Assembly (NCBI RefSeq): GCF_026723865.1
Contig: NZ_CP113529.1
Coordinates: 3,286,001-3,350,000 of the forward strand
Reading direction: 5' to 3'
From: Mycobacterium sp. Aquia_216
GTDB lineage: Bacteria; Actinomycetota; Actinomycetes; Mycobacteriales; Mycobacteriaceae
DNA: 64,000 nt
The translations under genes and the position numbers were made by a program. The notes under the pieces are model-generated. The model did not search any database. It saw only the letters and a program-made list of their open reading frames with translations, and was not told the DNA's origin. Below, piece by piece: positions 1 to 7,993 of the stretch (position 1 is the first letter of the stretch; each line of letters opens with the position of its first letter).

Positions 1-125
1 CGGCTGGCGACGTCGATGTAACGCTGGCCCCGGCTAGCGCGAATAGGTCGATGTCGAAACAGTAACGACGTAATCTCAGTTTGTGGTCGGTAGGCGCGCC
101 GACCTCGACGGAACGGAGTTCGTCC

Positions 126-803
126 GTGGTGTATCGCATCGCACTTCGCGTAGTGGCCGCAGCGGTTGCCGCCCTGGCCTTTACCCCTGGTCTGCCGGCC
201 GCGACGGCCCACGCCGACCCGGTGGTGGTCTTCCCGGGCATGGAGATCCTGCAGGACAACCGGCTGTGCACGCTCGGCTACGTCGACCAGTCCCAGAAAA
301 TCGCTTACACCGCGGGACACTGTCGCAGCACCGGCACTACCGTCACCGACAAGAACCGCAACCCCATCGGCCATCTCGCGACCTTCCGCGACGACACGCC
401 CAGCGGCTCGACGGTGGCAATCGACCAGGCGATCAGCGACTACGAAGTGATCGCACTGGACGCCGATATCCCGACCAACAACATCCTGCCGGGCGGACGT
501 CCGCTGGTGTCGAGCCCGAACGTGGCGCTTACCCCCGGGCAGGCGGTCTGCCACTTCGGCGTATCCACCGGGGAAACCTGCGGGACCGTCGAGGCAGTGA
601 ACAACGGCTGGTTCACCATGTCCCACGGCGTCCAGAGCCACCCGGGCGACTCGGGCGGACCGGTGTACCTGGCCGGCGGCGGTCCCGGACAAATCGTCGG
701 GATCTTCAACAGCATGTGGGGCGACTTTCCCGCGGCCGTGTCGTGGCGAACCACCTCCGAGGAGGTCCACCAGGACATGGCGGGGCAGGCCAACGGCGGC
801 TAG
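126..803 (+). CDS. Secreted chymotrypsin-like serine protease (Rv1815-type)
   Basis: Predicted exported S1-type serine protease of about 225 residues. The GTG at 126 has a GGAG seven bases upstream and begins a clear signal peptide (hydrophobic Ala/Val/Leu core, likely cleavage AHA-DP near residue 31). An upstream in-frame TTG at 81 lacks a good ribosome site. The catalytic triad is visible as His65 (TAGHC), Asp105 (ISDYEV) and Ser176 (GDSGGP), and Cys48/Cys66 and Cys142/Cys152 could form disulfides. Length and sequence resemble Rv1815 of M. tuberculosis, whose substrate is unknown to me. It lies tail-to-tail with the reductase gene, 7 bases away. The protease fold is secure; the physiological role is not. 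Confidence 0.85.
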   Translation: MVYRIALRVVAAAVAALAFTPGLPAATAHADPVVVFPGMEILQDNRLCTLGYVDQSQKIAYTAGHCRSTGTTVTDKNRNPIGHLATFRDDTPSGSTVAIDQAISDYEVIALDADIPTNNILPGGRPLVSSPNVALTPGQAVCHFGVSTGETCGTVEAVNNGWFTMSHGVQSHPGDSGGPVYLAGGGPGQIVGIFNSMWGDFPAAVSWRTTSEEVHQDMAGQANGG

Positions 804-810
804 CCCCGCG

Positions 811-1266
811 TCACTGCGAGCCGCCCGCCACGCCGAGCACAAACACCGGTATCGACGGGGCGCCGGCACGGAATTGCTCGTCGGTGGACTCCGGTGTCAA
901 CCCGGCGACATAGCCTTTGACCTGCCAGTACCACCTGTCGAGGTAGCGCTTCAACAACTCGGGTTTGGCCGCGTCGGCGACCTCCGTGGCCTGGACCTGC
1001 CGCCGACGCCAGCGGGGTCCCAGTTCCACGACGCCCGCCGCCCGGACGTTGCGCGCCCACTGGGTGTTTCCTCGCGGTGAGACGAGATAGTCGACGCCGT
1101 CGATCGTCAGCAGGTTGATCACCACCGCACGCGGCTTTCCCGTCTTGCGCCCGCGGACCCGCAGCGCCCGGGTCCCGGCGATGCTGACCCCCGACTCGGC
1201 GAGCCAGCGAATGACGGCGTTACCGGCCCGGACGGCCCGGTTGGGTTCTTCGTAACGCGTGGACAT
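811..1266 (-). CDS. Deazaflavin (F420)-dependent nitroreductase-family protein
   Basis: Protein of 151 residues starting MSTRYEEPN, with the split-barrel pattern of the mycobacterial Ddn/F420-dependent quinone reductase family. Residues 30-60 read GTRALRVRGRKTGKPRAV followed by a strand, and 'SPRGNTQWARNVRAAG' supplies the conserved Gly-Trp-Asn-like segment. Such proteins use reduced F420 to reduce quinones or other organic substrates. I chose the ATG at 1264-1266 because it begins the conserved domain; an extension upstream would run through the operator. It is divergent from the TetR gene, with a perfect palindrome between them, so it is probably the main target of that regulator. The true substrate cannot be read from sequence. 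Confidence 0.8.
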   Translation of the reverse strand: MSTRYEEPNRAVRAGNAVIRWLAESGVSIAGTRALRVRGRKTGKPRAVVINLLTIDGVDYLVSPRGNTQWARNVRAAGVVELGPRWRRRQVQATEVADAAKPELLKRYLDRWYWQVKGYVAGLTPESTDEQFRAGAPSIPVFVLGVAGGSQ

Positions 1267-1299
1267 GGTGGATCCTCTCGGCCGGGCTTCGGTAATCGT

Positions 1300-1314
1300 G
1301 AGAGCAGTGCTCTC
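1300..1314. promoter_or_regulatory. TetR operator palindrome
   Basis: A perfect 15-base palindrome (GAGAGCA-G-TGCTCTC) lies in the 120-base gap between the reductase gene and the divergently transcribed TetR gene. Size, symmetry and position are typical of a TetR-family operator controlling both directions. Binding is inferred, not shown. Confidence 0.7.
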
Positions 1315-1386
1315 TATCGTGGTGACAGTGCCACAACACCTACCGAAAAGCAAGAGCGGTGATCTCGGTTATGCCAGACTGATCAC

Positions 1387-2070
1387 GTGGGCAAACGCCA
1401 GGAATCGCGGGAACAGATCGAGACACGCATCGTCGAGCTGGGCCGTCGCCACCTGGTCGATCGCGGCGCGGCCGGGTTGTCGCTGCGTGCGATCGCACGC
1501 GACCTCGGCATGGTCTCCTCGGCCGTGTACCGGTATGTGTCCAGCCGCGACGAATTGCTCACCCTGCTGCTGATCGACGCCTACACCGATCTGGCCAACG
1601 CGGTCGACCGGGCCCGCGACACCGCCGACGAACTGTGGAGTGACGACGTCGTCGCCATCGCTCGGGCAGCGCGAAGGTGGGCCGTCGATCATCCCGCGCA
1701 GTGGGCCCTGCTGTACGGCAGCCCGGTTCCCGGCTATCACGCTCCTGCCGAGCGCACCGTCGGAGTCGGCACCCGTGTGGTCGGAGCCATCTTCGATGCC
1801 ATCGCCGCGGGGATCACCACTGGCGACATCAGGCTGACCAATACCGTTGTCCCACAACCGCTGTCGTCCGACTTCGACCGGATTCGGCAAGAATTCAGCT
1901 TTCCCGGCGACGACGCTGTCATCGCGAAGTGCTTTTTGTTCTGGGCGGGGGTGCTGGGCGCCATCAACCTCGAGGTGTTCGGACAGTACGGCGCCGACAC
2001 CCTGACCGATCCGGAGGCGGTCTTCAACACCCAGCTTGGGCTGCTGGTGGACATGTTGGCTCAGCACTGA
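1387..2070 (+). CDS. TetR-family transcriptional regulator (Rv1816-type)
   Basis: Regulator of 227 residues with a GTG start. The N-terminal helix-turn-helix spans about residues 25-60 (GLSLRAIARDLGMVSSAVYRYV). The C-terminal part, with WAVDHPAQWALLYGSPVPGY, matches the TetR C-terminal domain often called the WHG domain. It looks orthologous to Rv1816. It is divergent from the deazaflavin-dependent reductase gene and a perfect palindrome sits between them, so autorepression and control of the reductase are likely. The inducing ligand is unknown. A VOC protein and flavoprotein lie downstream in the same direction but have their own promoter-like sequence. Confidence 0.9.
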   Translation: MGKRQESREQIETRIVELGRRHLVDRGAAGLSLRAIARDLGMVSSAVYRYVSSRDELLTLLLIDAYTDLANAVDRARDTADELWSDDVVAIARAARRWAVDHPAQWALLYGSPVPGYHAPAERTVGVGTRVVGAIFDAIAAGITTGDIRLTNTVVPQPLSSDFDRIRQEFSFPGDDAVIAKCFLFWAGVLGAINLEVFGQYGADTLTDPEAVFNTQLGLLVDMLAQH

Positions 2071-2183
2071 TCCGCCGAGTCGGCGGCGCCCGAATTAGAA
2101 CGTGTTCACCCGAAGATTCGGGACACCGGGCGCCGGATTATGGCAAAGACTTGCTGGGCCTTTCTGGGGCCGACAGCCTGGGT

Positions 2184-2189
2184 TATCCT
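2184..2189 (+). promoter_or_regulatory. -10 element for a probable leaderless mRNA of the VOC gene
   Basis: TATCCT (TANNNT type) ends 8 bases before the ATG at 2198, which has no Shine-Dalgarno. This places the transcription start at or next to the ATG. Confidence 0.45.
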
Positions 2190-2197
2190 GCCAGACA

Positions 2198-2704
2198 ATG
2201 ACGCTTCCCGTTCAGTCACCGACACAGATCGCGTGGGTTACCCAGAGTCTGGATGCCACCGAAATGGCTCTCACCGGCCTATTAGGCGTCCGGAAGTGGG
2301 TGCGCATACCCGACGTGCACTTTGCTCCGGACATCTGCAGCTACCGTGGCAACCCCGCGGATTTCGTCGCCAGCATCTCACTGAGCTATCTCGGCGATAT
2401 GCAGCTGGAGCTGATCGAACCGGTCAGTGGGGAGAACATCTATAGTGAATTCCTGCGTGACTCAGCCCCGGGTTTGCACCACATCTGCATGGAGGCCGAC
2501 AGCCCCGAACAATTCGAAGCCACGCTGGCCGACGCCGCCAACCGCGGCGCCACCGTGGTGCAGCAGGGCGTGATGCCGGGCGGCTTAGGCGGTCAGTTCG
2601 CCTATGTGTCGGCGCCGCAGGCGGGAGTGCCGTTTGTGGAATACGCGTACATCTCGCCGAAGATGAGGGCGTTTTACGACTACATCAAACAGGAGCAAGG
2701 GTGA
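2198..2704 (+). CDS. VOC (glyoxalase/bleomycin-resistance fold) protein
   Basis: Small protein of 168 residues with two beta-alpha-beta-beta-beta modules of the vicinal oxygen chelate fold. Candidate metal ligands are Glu in 'MQLELIEP', His in 'GLHHICME' and Glu in 'VPFVEYAY'. The start ATG at 2198 follows a TATCCT hexamer and begins the conserved domain (residue 8 onward, IAWVTQSLDATEMAL). It precedes a KstD-like flavoprotein by 82 bases on the same strand, so the two may share a pathway, perhaps steroid or aromatic ring breakdown. I do not recall a VOC gene at this point in M. tuberculosis. The reaction (dioxygenase, isomerase or epimerase) cannot be told from sequence. Confidence 0.8.
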   Translation: MTLPVQSPTQIAWVTQSLDATEMALTGLLGVRKWVRIPDVHFAPDICSYRGNPADFVASISLSYLGDMQLELIEPVSGENIYSEFLRDSAPGLHHICMEADSPEQFEATLADAANRGATVVQQGVMPGGLGGQFAYVSAPQAGVPFVEYAYISPKMRAFYDYIKQEQG

Positions 2705-2786
2705 GCCGCGCCTGCGACGACGCAGTGGGGGCACCCCCAGCCGCGCCGCGGCGAGCGGGACGTAGCGACGAGGAGGAGTGGCGCCA
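2705..2786 (+). repeat. Mycobacterial intergenic repeat carrying the ribosome binding site
   Basis: This 82-base spacer contains GTGGGGGCACCCCCAG (from 2725), related to the repeats at 10199 and 12370, followed by ACGTAGCGACGAGGAGGAGT. The AGGAGG at 2771-2776 is the Shine-Dalgarno for the flavoprotein start at 2787. The module looks like a dispersed intergenic repeat; copy number elsewhere cannot be judged here. Confidence 0.5.
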
Positions 2787-4259
2787 ATGAGCACCGAAAT
2801 ACCAGCAACGGTCAACGCAGACACAGTGACGTCCTGGTCGGACGACGTCGACGTGCTCGTGATCGGTTTCGGGATCGGCGGTGGCTGCGCGGCGGTGAGT
2901 GCGGCCGCTGCCGGCGCGCGGGTGCTGGTCCTCGAGCGCGCCGCCGTGGCGGGCGGAACGACGTCGCTTGCCGGCGGCCACTTCTACCTGGGCGGCGGCA
3001 CCGCGGTCCAGCAGGCCACCGGCCACGACGACTCGCCCGAGGAGATGTACAAGTATCTGGTCGCGGTGTCTCGCCAGCCGGATCACGACAAGATTCGTGC
3101 CTACTGCGAGGGCAGCGTCGAGCATTTCGATTGGCTCGAAGATCTGGGCTTCCAATTCGAGCGCAGCTACTTCCCGGGCAAAGCGGTGATTCAGCCCAAC
3201 ACCGAGGGATTGATGTTCACCGGCAACGAAAAGGTGTGGCCATTCCTGGAGAAGGCGGTGCCGGCGCCGCGCGGCCATAAGGTGCCGGTGCCCGGCGACA
3301 CCGGCGGCGCCAGCATGGTGATCGACCTGCTGCTCAAGCGGGCCGCCAGCCTGGGCGTGCAAATCCGTTACGAGACCGGCGCCACCGAACTGATCGTGGA
3401 TGATTCCGGCCCAGAAACTCAAGTGACCGGCGTGATGTGGAAGCAGTTCACCGAAACCGGTGCGATCAAAGCAAAGTCGGTGATCATTGCCGCCGGGGGA
3501 TTCGTGATGAACCCGGAGATGGTAGCCAAGTACACCCCGAAACTGGCCGAGAAGCCGTTCGTGCTCGGTAATACCTACGACGACGGCCTCGGCATCCGGA
3601 TGGGGGTATCGGCCGGGGGCGCCACCCAGCATATGGATCAGATCTTCATCACCGCTCCGCCGTACCCGCCGTCGATCCTGCTGACCGGGATCATCGTGAA
3701 CAAGCTGGGGCAGCGGTTCGTCACCGAGGACTGCTATCACTCCCGCACGTCCGGGTTCATCATGGATCAGCCGGACAGCGCGGCATTCTTGATCGTCGAC
3801 GAGGCGCACCTGCAGCACCCGACGATGCCGCTGGTGCCACTCATTGACGGCTGGGAAACCGTCCCCGAAATGGAAGCCGCACTTGGTATTCCGGAGGGCA
3901 ACCTGGTCGCGACGCTGGACCGCTACAACACCTACGCCGCGCGCGGCGAGGACCCCGACTTCCACAAGCAGCCGGAATTCCTTGCGGCGCAAGACAAAGG
4001 CCCATGGGGTGCGTTCGACATGTCGCTGGGCAAGGCGATGTACGCCGGATTCACCGTCGGCGGGCTGGCCACGTCCCTGGATGGTCAGGTGCTGCGCGAA
4101 GACGGCACCGTGGTGTCCGGTCTGTACGCGGTCGGGGCGTGCGCGTCCAATATCGCCCAGGACGGCAAAGGCTACGCCAGCGGGACGCAGCTGGGCGAGG
4201 GCTCGTTCTTCGGCCGCCGCGCCGGAACGCACGCGGCCCAGGGGGCCGGGGGCGCGTAG
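2787..4259 (+). CDS. FAD-dependent oxidoreductase, 3-ketosteroid dehydrogenase/fumarate reductase-like (Rv1817-type)
   Basis: Flavoprotein of 490 residues. The FAD-binding Rossmann motif is at residues 22-48 (VDVLVIGFGIGGG, ending in VLVLE), and the C-terminal FAD segment is present (GLYAVGACAS, then GKGYASGTQLGEG). The architecture matches the FAD_binding_2 family that includes 3-ketosteroid delta-1-dehydrogenases and fumarate reductase flavoproteins. It appears orthologous to Rv1817. The ATG at 2787 is 10 bases after AGGAGG; the GTG at 2778 is too close to that site. The upstream VOC gene may be co-transcribed. Substrate is not deducible; the context suggests a cyclic or lipid-derived molecule. 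The 3' end carries a short direct repeat (see 4219-4297). Confidence 0.85.
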   Translation: MSTEIPATVNADTVTSWSDDVDVLVIGFGIGGGCAAVSAAAAGARVLVLERAAVAGGTTSLAGGHFYLGGGTAVQQATGHDDSPEEMYKYLVAVSRQPDHDKIRAYCEGSVEHFDWLEDLGFQFERSYFPGKAVIQPNTEGLMFTGNEKVWPFLEKAVPAPRGHKVPVPGDTGGASMVIDLLLKRAASLGVQIRYETGATELIVDDSGPETQVTGVMWKQFTETGAIKAKSVIIAAGGFVMNPEMVAKYTPKLAEKPFVLGNTYDDGLGIRMGVSAGGATQHMDQIFITAPPYPPSILLTGIIVNKLGQRFVTEDCYHSRTSGFIMDQPDSAAFLIVDEAHLQHPTMPLVPLIDGWETVPEMEAALGIPEGNLVATLDRYNTYAARGEDPDFHKQPEFLAAQDKGPWGAFDMSLGKAMYAGFTVGGLATSLDGQVLREDGTVVSGLYAVGACASNIAQDGKGYASGTQLGEGSFFGRRAGTHAAQGAGGA

Positions 4260-4297
4260 GCGCGTAGGCGCACAGCGCCGGAACGCACGCGGCCCAG
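4219..4297. repeat. 23-base direct repeat at the flavoprotein 3' end
   Basis: GCGCCGGAACGCACGCGGCC plus CAG occurs at 4219-4241 (inside the flavoprotein gene) and identically at 4275-4297 (in the spacer), 56 bases apart. Between them are two copies of GGCGCGTA. The duplication fills the junction where H37Rv has the PE_PGRS gene Rv1818c, so it may mark an old deletion or slippage event. Confidence 0.7.
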
Positions 4298-4302
4298 CAG
4301 CG

Positions 4303-6222
4303 TTAGACCTTCGCGGGCTCCGGGGCAACCGGTCCGAGCCGCCATTGGCCGCCGCCGAGCAATTGCAGCTCTTGTTTGTGATGCTGCTCGACGGTGTGGC
4401 GATGGCTGACGCTGACCACGACGCACTCCGGTAGTTCGCTGCGCAGCAGCTGGTAGAGCGCGAATTCCAGTCCCTCGTCGAGCGCGGAGGTGGATTCGTC
4501 AAGGAAGACCGCCCGCGGTTTGGTGAGCAGCACCCGGGCGAAGGCGACGCGCTGCTGCTCACCCGGAGAGAGCACCTTGGCCCAGTCCTGCTCTTCGTCG
4601 ATCCGTGGGATCAGCGGGGCCAGAGCCACCTTGGTCAGCACGTCATGCAACTCGCCGTCGGAGATGGCGTCCGTCGAATTCGGGTAGCAGACCACGCCGC
4701 GCAGACTGCCCAGCGGCACATACGGCAGCTGGGACAGGAACATCGTCGCGTTGTCGCCGTCCGGGCGGCAAAGCGTCCCGGACGCGTACGGCCACAATTC
4801 GGCCAGGCTGCGCAGCAGCGTGGTCTTGCCGGCACCCGAACGCCCGGTGATCACCAGCGTGTCGCCGCTGTCCAGTTCGATGTCGAGCGCGTCGATCAGC
4901 TGATCGCCGGCCGGCGTGCGCACCTCGATACCGGCCAACTCGACCGCCTTGTCTTGGCTCGGCTTGACCAGCACCGAGGGCAGCGCACGGCCCTGGGCGT
5001 TGGCGTCGACCAATCCGTGCAACCGGATGATGGCCGCCCGGAACGAGGCGAACGCGTCGTAGTTGTTCCGGAAGAACGACAGCGAGTCATGAATATTGCC
5101 GAACGCCGTTGCCGTCTGGCCGACATCGCCGAAGTTGATTTTGCCCGAGAACAACCGCGGCGCCTGGATGATCCACGGCAGCGGGACAATCGCTTGCGAC
5201 ACCGACCAGTTCCAGCCGTTGAAGATGATGGTTCGGCGGACGAACTTGCGGTAGTTGTCGATGATCGGCGTGAAGCGCCGCCACAGTTGCGCCCGCTCGA
5301 CCCGCTCGCCGCGGTAGAAGCCGACCGCCTCCGCGGCGTCGCGCAGCCGCACCAGGGCATAGCGGAAGGCGGCGTTGAGCTTCTCGTTGTTGAAGCTAAG
5401 CCAAATCAGCGGACGCCCAAGCCAAATCGCGACGACGGTCGCGATCACCACATAGACCAGCACCGTCCAGAACATGGCCCGCGGCAGCGTGACACCGAAC
5501 AGGGTCAGGTCCCCGGACAGGTTCCACAGGATGGCGGCGAACGAGATCACCGAAGCCACCGCGTTGACGGCCCCGAACAGCAGCGTGCCGCCCGTCCCGT
5601 TGGACGGGTTGTTCGGGGTTCCACCCGCGTTGGCGGTGAAGATGTCGATGTCCTGCTGGATACGCTGGTCGGGGTTGTCAATGGTGTTGTCGATGAACAG
5701 ATCCCGGTAATAGGCCTTGCCGTCCAGCCAGTCGTCGGTCAGGTGTGCGGTCAGCCACATGCGCCACGCGATCATGAACCGCTGGGTGATGTAGATGTCG
5801 AGCATGAATCGAATGACGTAGAGCGTGGCCAGCACGCTGAAAATCAGCAGCGACATGTAAAAGCCGTGAATTCCAGACTGTTTGACGGTGTCGTCGCCCG
5901 CGGCCGTCCCCTGTACCGCGATCTGCACCGACGTGTACAGATCGTTGCCCTGGTAACTGAGCAGCACGGTCAGCCGCACGGCAAGGAGCACCGACAGCAG
6001 CAGCACCCCAAGCAGCAGCCACACCTTGACGCTGGCCGGCCCGACGAAATACCCGCGGGTGATCCGCCAGAACTGCCGGCCCCAGGGCGTGAAATACCTG
6101 AATGCGGTCAGCACGACGATCAGACAAACCGCACCGACCGCCCAGGCGATGGCGACCCACTGCAGCGATTCCACAAGTGCCGACGACCAGTCGATGGATG
6201 GCTTGAATAGCGTGGGACCCAA
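4303..6222 (-). CDS. bacA: BacA/SbmA-type ABC importer of hydrophilic solutes including vitamin B12 (Rv1819c)
   Basis: Fused transporter half of 639 residues, the same length I recall for Rv1819c. An N-terminal SbmA/BacA-like membrane domain (helices from about residue 15 on) is followed by an ATPase domain. Walker A ([11 protein letters not shown]) is near residue 456, the signature LSPGEQQRV near 549 and Walker B (AVFLDES) near 571. The M. tuberculosis protein imports vitamin B12 and other hydrophilic compounds such as bleomycin and peptides, and is needed for chronic infection. The start is a TTG at 6220-6222 preceded by AAGGAG at good distance; the homologue begins [12 protein letters not shown] at this point. 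A longer in-frame stretch upstream overlaps ilvG and is rejected. Confidence 0.92.
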   Translation of the reverse strand: MGPTLFKPSIDWSSALVESLQWVAIAWAVGAVCLIVVLTAFRYFTPWGRQFWRITRGYFVGPASVKVWLLLGVLLLSVLLAVRLTVLLSYQGNDLYTSVQIAVQGTAAGDDTVKQSGIHGFYMSLLIFSVLATLYVIRFMLDIYITQRFMIAWRMWLTAHLTDDWLDGKAYYRDLFIDNTIDNPDQRIQQDIDIFTANAGGTPNNPSNGTGGTLLFGAVNAVASVISFAAILWNLSGDLTLFGVTLPRAMFWTVLVYVVIATVVAIWLGRPLIWLSFNNEKLNAAFRYALVRLRDAAEAVGFYRGERVERAQLWRRFTPIIDNYRKFVRRTIIFNGWNWSVSQAIVPLPWIIQAPRLFSGKINFGDVGQTATAFGNIHDSLSFFRNNYDAFASFRAAIIRLHGLVDANAQGRALPSVLVKPSQDKAVELAGIEVRTPAGDQLIDALDIELDSGDTLVITGRSGAGKTTLLRSLAELWPYASGTLCRPDGDNATMFLSQLPYVPLGSLRGVVCYPNSTDAISDGELHDVLTKVALAPLIPRIDEEQDWAKVLSPGEQQRVAFARVLLTKPRAVFLDESTSALDEGLEFALYQLLRSELPECVVVSVSHRHTVEQHHKQELQLLGGGQWRLGPVAPEPAKV

Positions 6223-6303
6223 GTTCGACGTCTCCTTGCTATCGAGGCTTCTGAACAGCCTCGTGGCGAATGCTTCCCCGCGAAGGTACCCGAGAACGGC
6301 GGA

Positions 6304-6309
6304 TAGGCT
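6304..6309 (+). promoter_or_regulatory. -10 element for a probable leaderless ilvG mRNA
   Basis: TAGGCT ends 6 bases before the ilvG ATG at 6316, placing the transcription start at the start codon. It lies in the 93-base gap between divergent bacA and ilvG. Confidence 0.45.
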
Positions 6310-6315
6310 GCCAGG

Positions 6316-7959
6316 ATGAGCATCGACGCTCCGTCCAGCCAGATCGTCCATGCCGGCCGACTCGTCGCCCGGCGCCTGCGGGCCAGCGGTGTCGACACCG
6401 TCTTCACCTTGTCGGGCGGCCACCTGTTCTCCATCTACGACGGCTGCCGCGACGAGGGCATTCGGCTCATCGACACCCGCCACGAGCAGACGGCGGCGTT
6501 CGCCGCCGAGGGCTGGTCGAAGGTGACCAGGGTGCCGGGCGTGGCCGCGCTGACCGCGGGACCCGGGGTCACCAACGGAATGAGCGCGATGGCGGCTGCG
6601 CAGCAAAACCAGTCACCGCTGGTGGTGCTCGGAGGGCGGGCGCCCGCGCAACGCTGGGGCATGGGTTCGCTGCAGGAGATCGACCACGTGCCGTTCGTGG
6701 CTCCACTGGCTCGGTTCGCGGCCACCGCCGCATCCGCCGAGGACGCCGGCCGGCTTGTCGACGAGGCATTGCGAGCCGCGGTCGGCGCGCCCTCGGGCGT
6801 GGGATTCGTCGACTTTCCGATGGATCACGTGTTCGCCGTCTCCGAGGACGACGGGCGTCCCGGCGCGCTCGGCGCGCTGCGCCCGGCGCCGGCTCCCGAT
6901 GGCGAAGCTCTGGATCGCGCCACCAGCCTGCTGGCGGGTGCGCAGCGTCCGGTGATCATGGCGGGCACCAACGTCTGGTGGGGACATGCCGAGGCGGCGC
7001 TGCTGCGGCTCGCCGAGGGGCGACGGATCCCGGTGCTGATGAACGGCATGGCCCGCGGTGTCGTGCCTGCCGATCACCCGTTGGCGTTCTCCCGGGCGCG
7101 GGCAAAGGCGCTGGGCGAGGCGGATGTGGCGCTTGTCGTCGGGGTGCCGATGGATTTTCGGCTCGGCTTCGGCAAGGTGTTCGGGCCGCAAACCCAGCTC
7201 GTCGTGGCGGATCGGGTCGAACCCGCCCGGGAACATCCACGGCCGATCGCCGCGGGTCTCTACGGCGACCTGACGGCCATTCTTTCGGCGCTGACCGGGC
7301 CGAGCGGCGCCGATCATCGGGACTGGGTCGACGCGTTGCGCGCGACCGAGACCGCCGCCCGCGCCCAGGAAACAGCCGATCTGGGTGACGACCGAATCCC
7401 GTTGCACCCGATGCGGGTGTACGCCGAACTGGCGCCGATGCTGGACCGCGACGCGATCGTGGTCATCGACGCCGGCGATTTCGGTTCCTACGCGGGCCGG
7501 GTGATCGACAGCTACCAGCCGGGGTGCTGGCTGGACAGTGGCCCGTTCGGCTGTCTTGGCTCCGGTCCCGGCTACGCGCTGGCGGCGAAACTGGCCCACC
7601 CGGACCGGCAGGTCGTCCTGCTGCAAGGCGACGGCGCGTTCGGCTTCAGCGGCATGGAATGGGACACCCTGGTGCGCCACCAAGTGCCGGTCGTCTCGGT
7701 GATCGGTAATAACGGAATCTGGGCGCTGGAAAAGCATCCGATGGAGGCGATCTACGGCTATTCGGTGGTGGCGGAGCTGCGTCCGGGCACTCGCTACGAC
7801 GAGGTCGTCCGCGCGCTTGGTGGCCACGGCGAGCTGGTGTCGGCGCCCGTCGAGCTGCGGCCCGCGCTGGAGCGCGCGTTCGCCAGCGGCCTGCCCGCGG
7901 TCGTCAACGTGCTCACCGATCCGAGCATCGCCTATCCCCGCCGATCGAACCTGGCCTAA
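6316..7959 (+). CDS. ilvG: Acetolactate synthase-like thiamine-diphosphate enzyme
   Basis: Thiamine-diphosphate enzyme of 547 residues, the same length as Rv1820 (IlvG). The catalytic Glu57 is in RHEQTAAF. The pyrimidine domain shows TAGPGVTNG, and the diphosphate-binding GDG...NN motif starts near residue 438 (QGDGAFGF ... IGNNGIW). The family includes acetolactate synthase, which condenses pyruvate in branched-chain amino acid synthesis, and oxalyl-CoA or benzoylformate decarboxylases. No regulatory ilvN-like subunit is adjacent, so the catabolic or 'orphan' large subunit role remains open. It is divergent from bacA and followed 34 bases later by secA2, which has its own promoter-like hexamer. 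Confidence 0.85.
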   Translation: MSIDAPSSQIVHAGRLVARRLRASGVDTVFTLSGGHLFSIYDGCRDEGIRLIDTRHEQTAAFAAEGWSKVTRVPGVAALTAGPGVTNGMSAMAAAQQNQSPLVVLGGRAPAQRWGMGSLQEIDHVPFVAPLARFAATAASAEDAGRLVDEALRAAVGAPSGVGFVDFPMDHVFAVSEDDGRPGALGALRPAPAPDGEALDRATSLLAGAQRPVIMAGTNVWWGHAEAALLRLAEGRRIPVLMNGMARGVVPADHPLAFSRARAKALGEADVALVVGVPMDFRLGFGKVFGPQTQLVVADRVEPAREHPRPIAAGLYGDLTAILSALTGPSGADHRDWVDALRATETAARAQETADLGDDRIPLHPMRVYAELAPMLDRDAIVVIDAGDFGSYAGRVIDSYQPGCWLDSGPFGCLGSGPGYALAAKLAHPDRQVVLLQGDGAFGFSGMEWDTLVRHQVPVVSVIGNNGIWALEKHPMEAIYGYSVVAELRPGTRYDEVVRALGGHGELVSAPVELRPALERAFASGLPAVVNVLTDPSIAYPRRSNLA

Positions 7960-7981
7960 AGGGTCCGCGCTGCTCACCGCG

Positions 7982-7987
7982 TACCGT
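7982..7987 (+). promoter_or_regulatory. -10 element for a probable leaderless secA2 mRNA
   Basis: TACCGT ends 6 bases before the GTG start of secA2 at 7994; no Shine-Dalgarno is present. Confidence 0.45.
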
Positions 7988-7993
7988 TGACCT

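Noticed and set aside
2685-4562. Very long minus-strand open frame opposite the flavoprotein gene
   Set aside because: Its translation is low-complexity Arg/His/Gly-rich with no domain, and it is the mirror of a well-conserved enzyme gene; long antisense frames are usual in GC-rich DNA.
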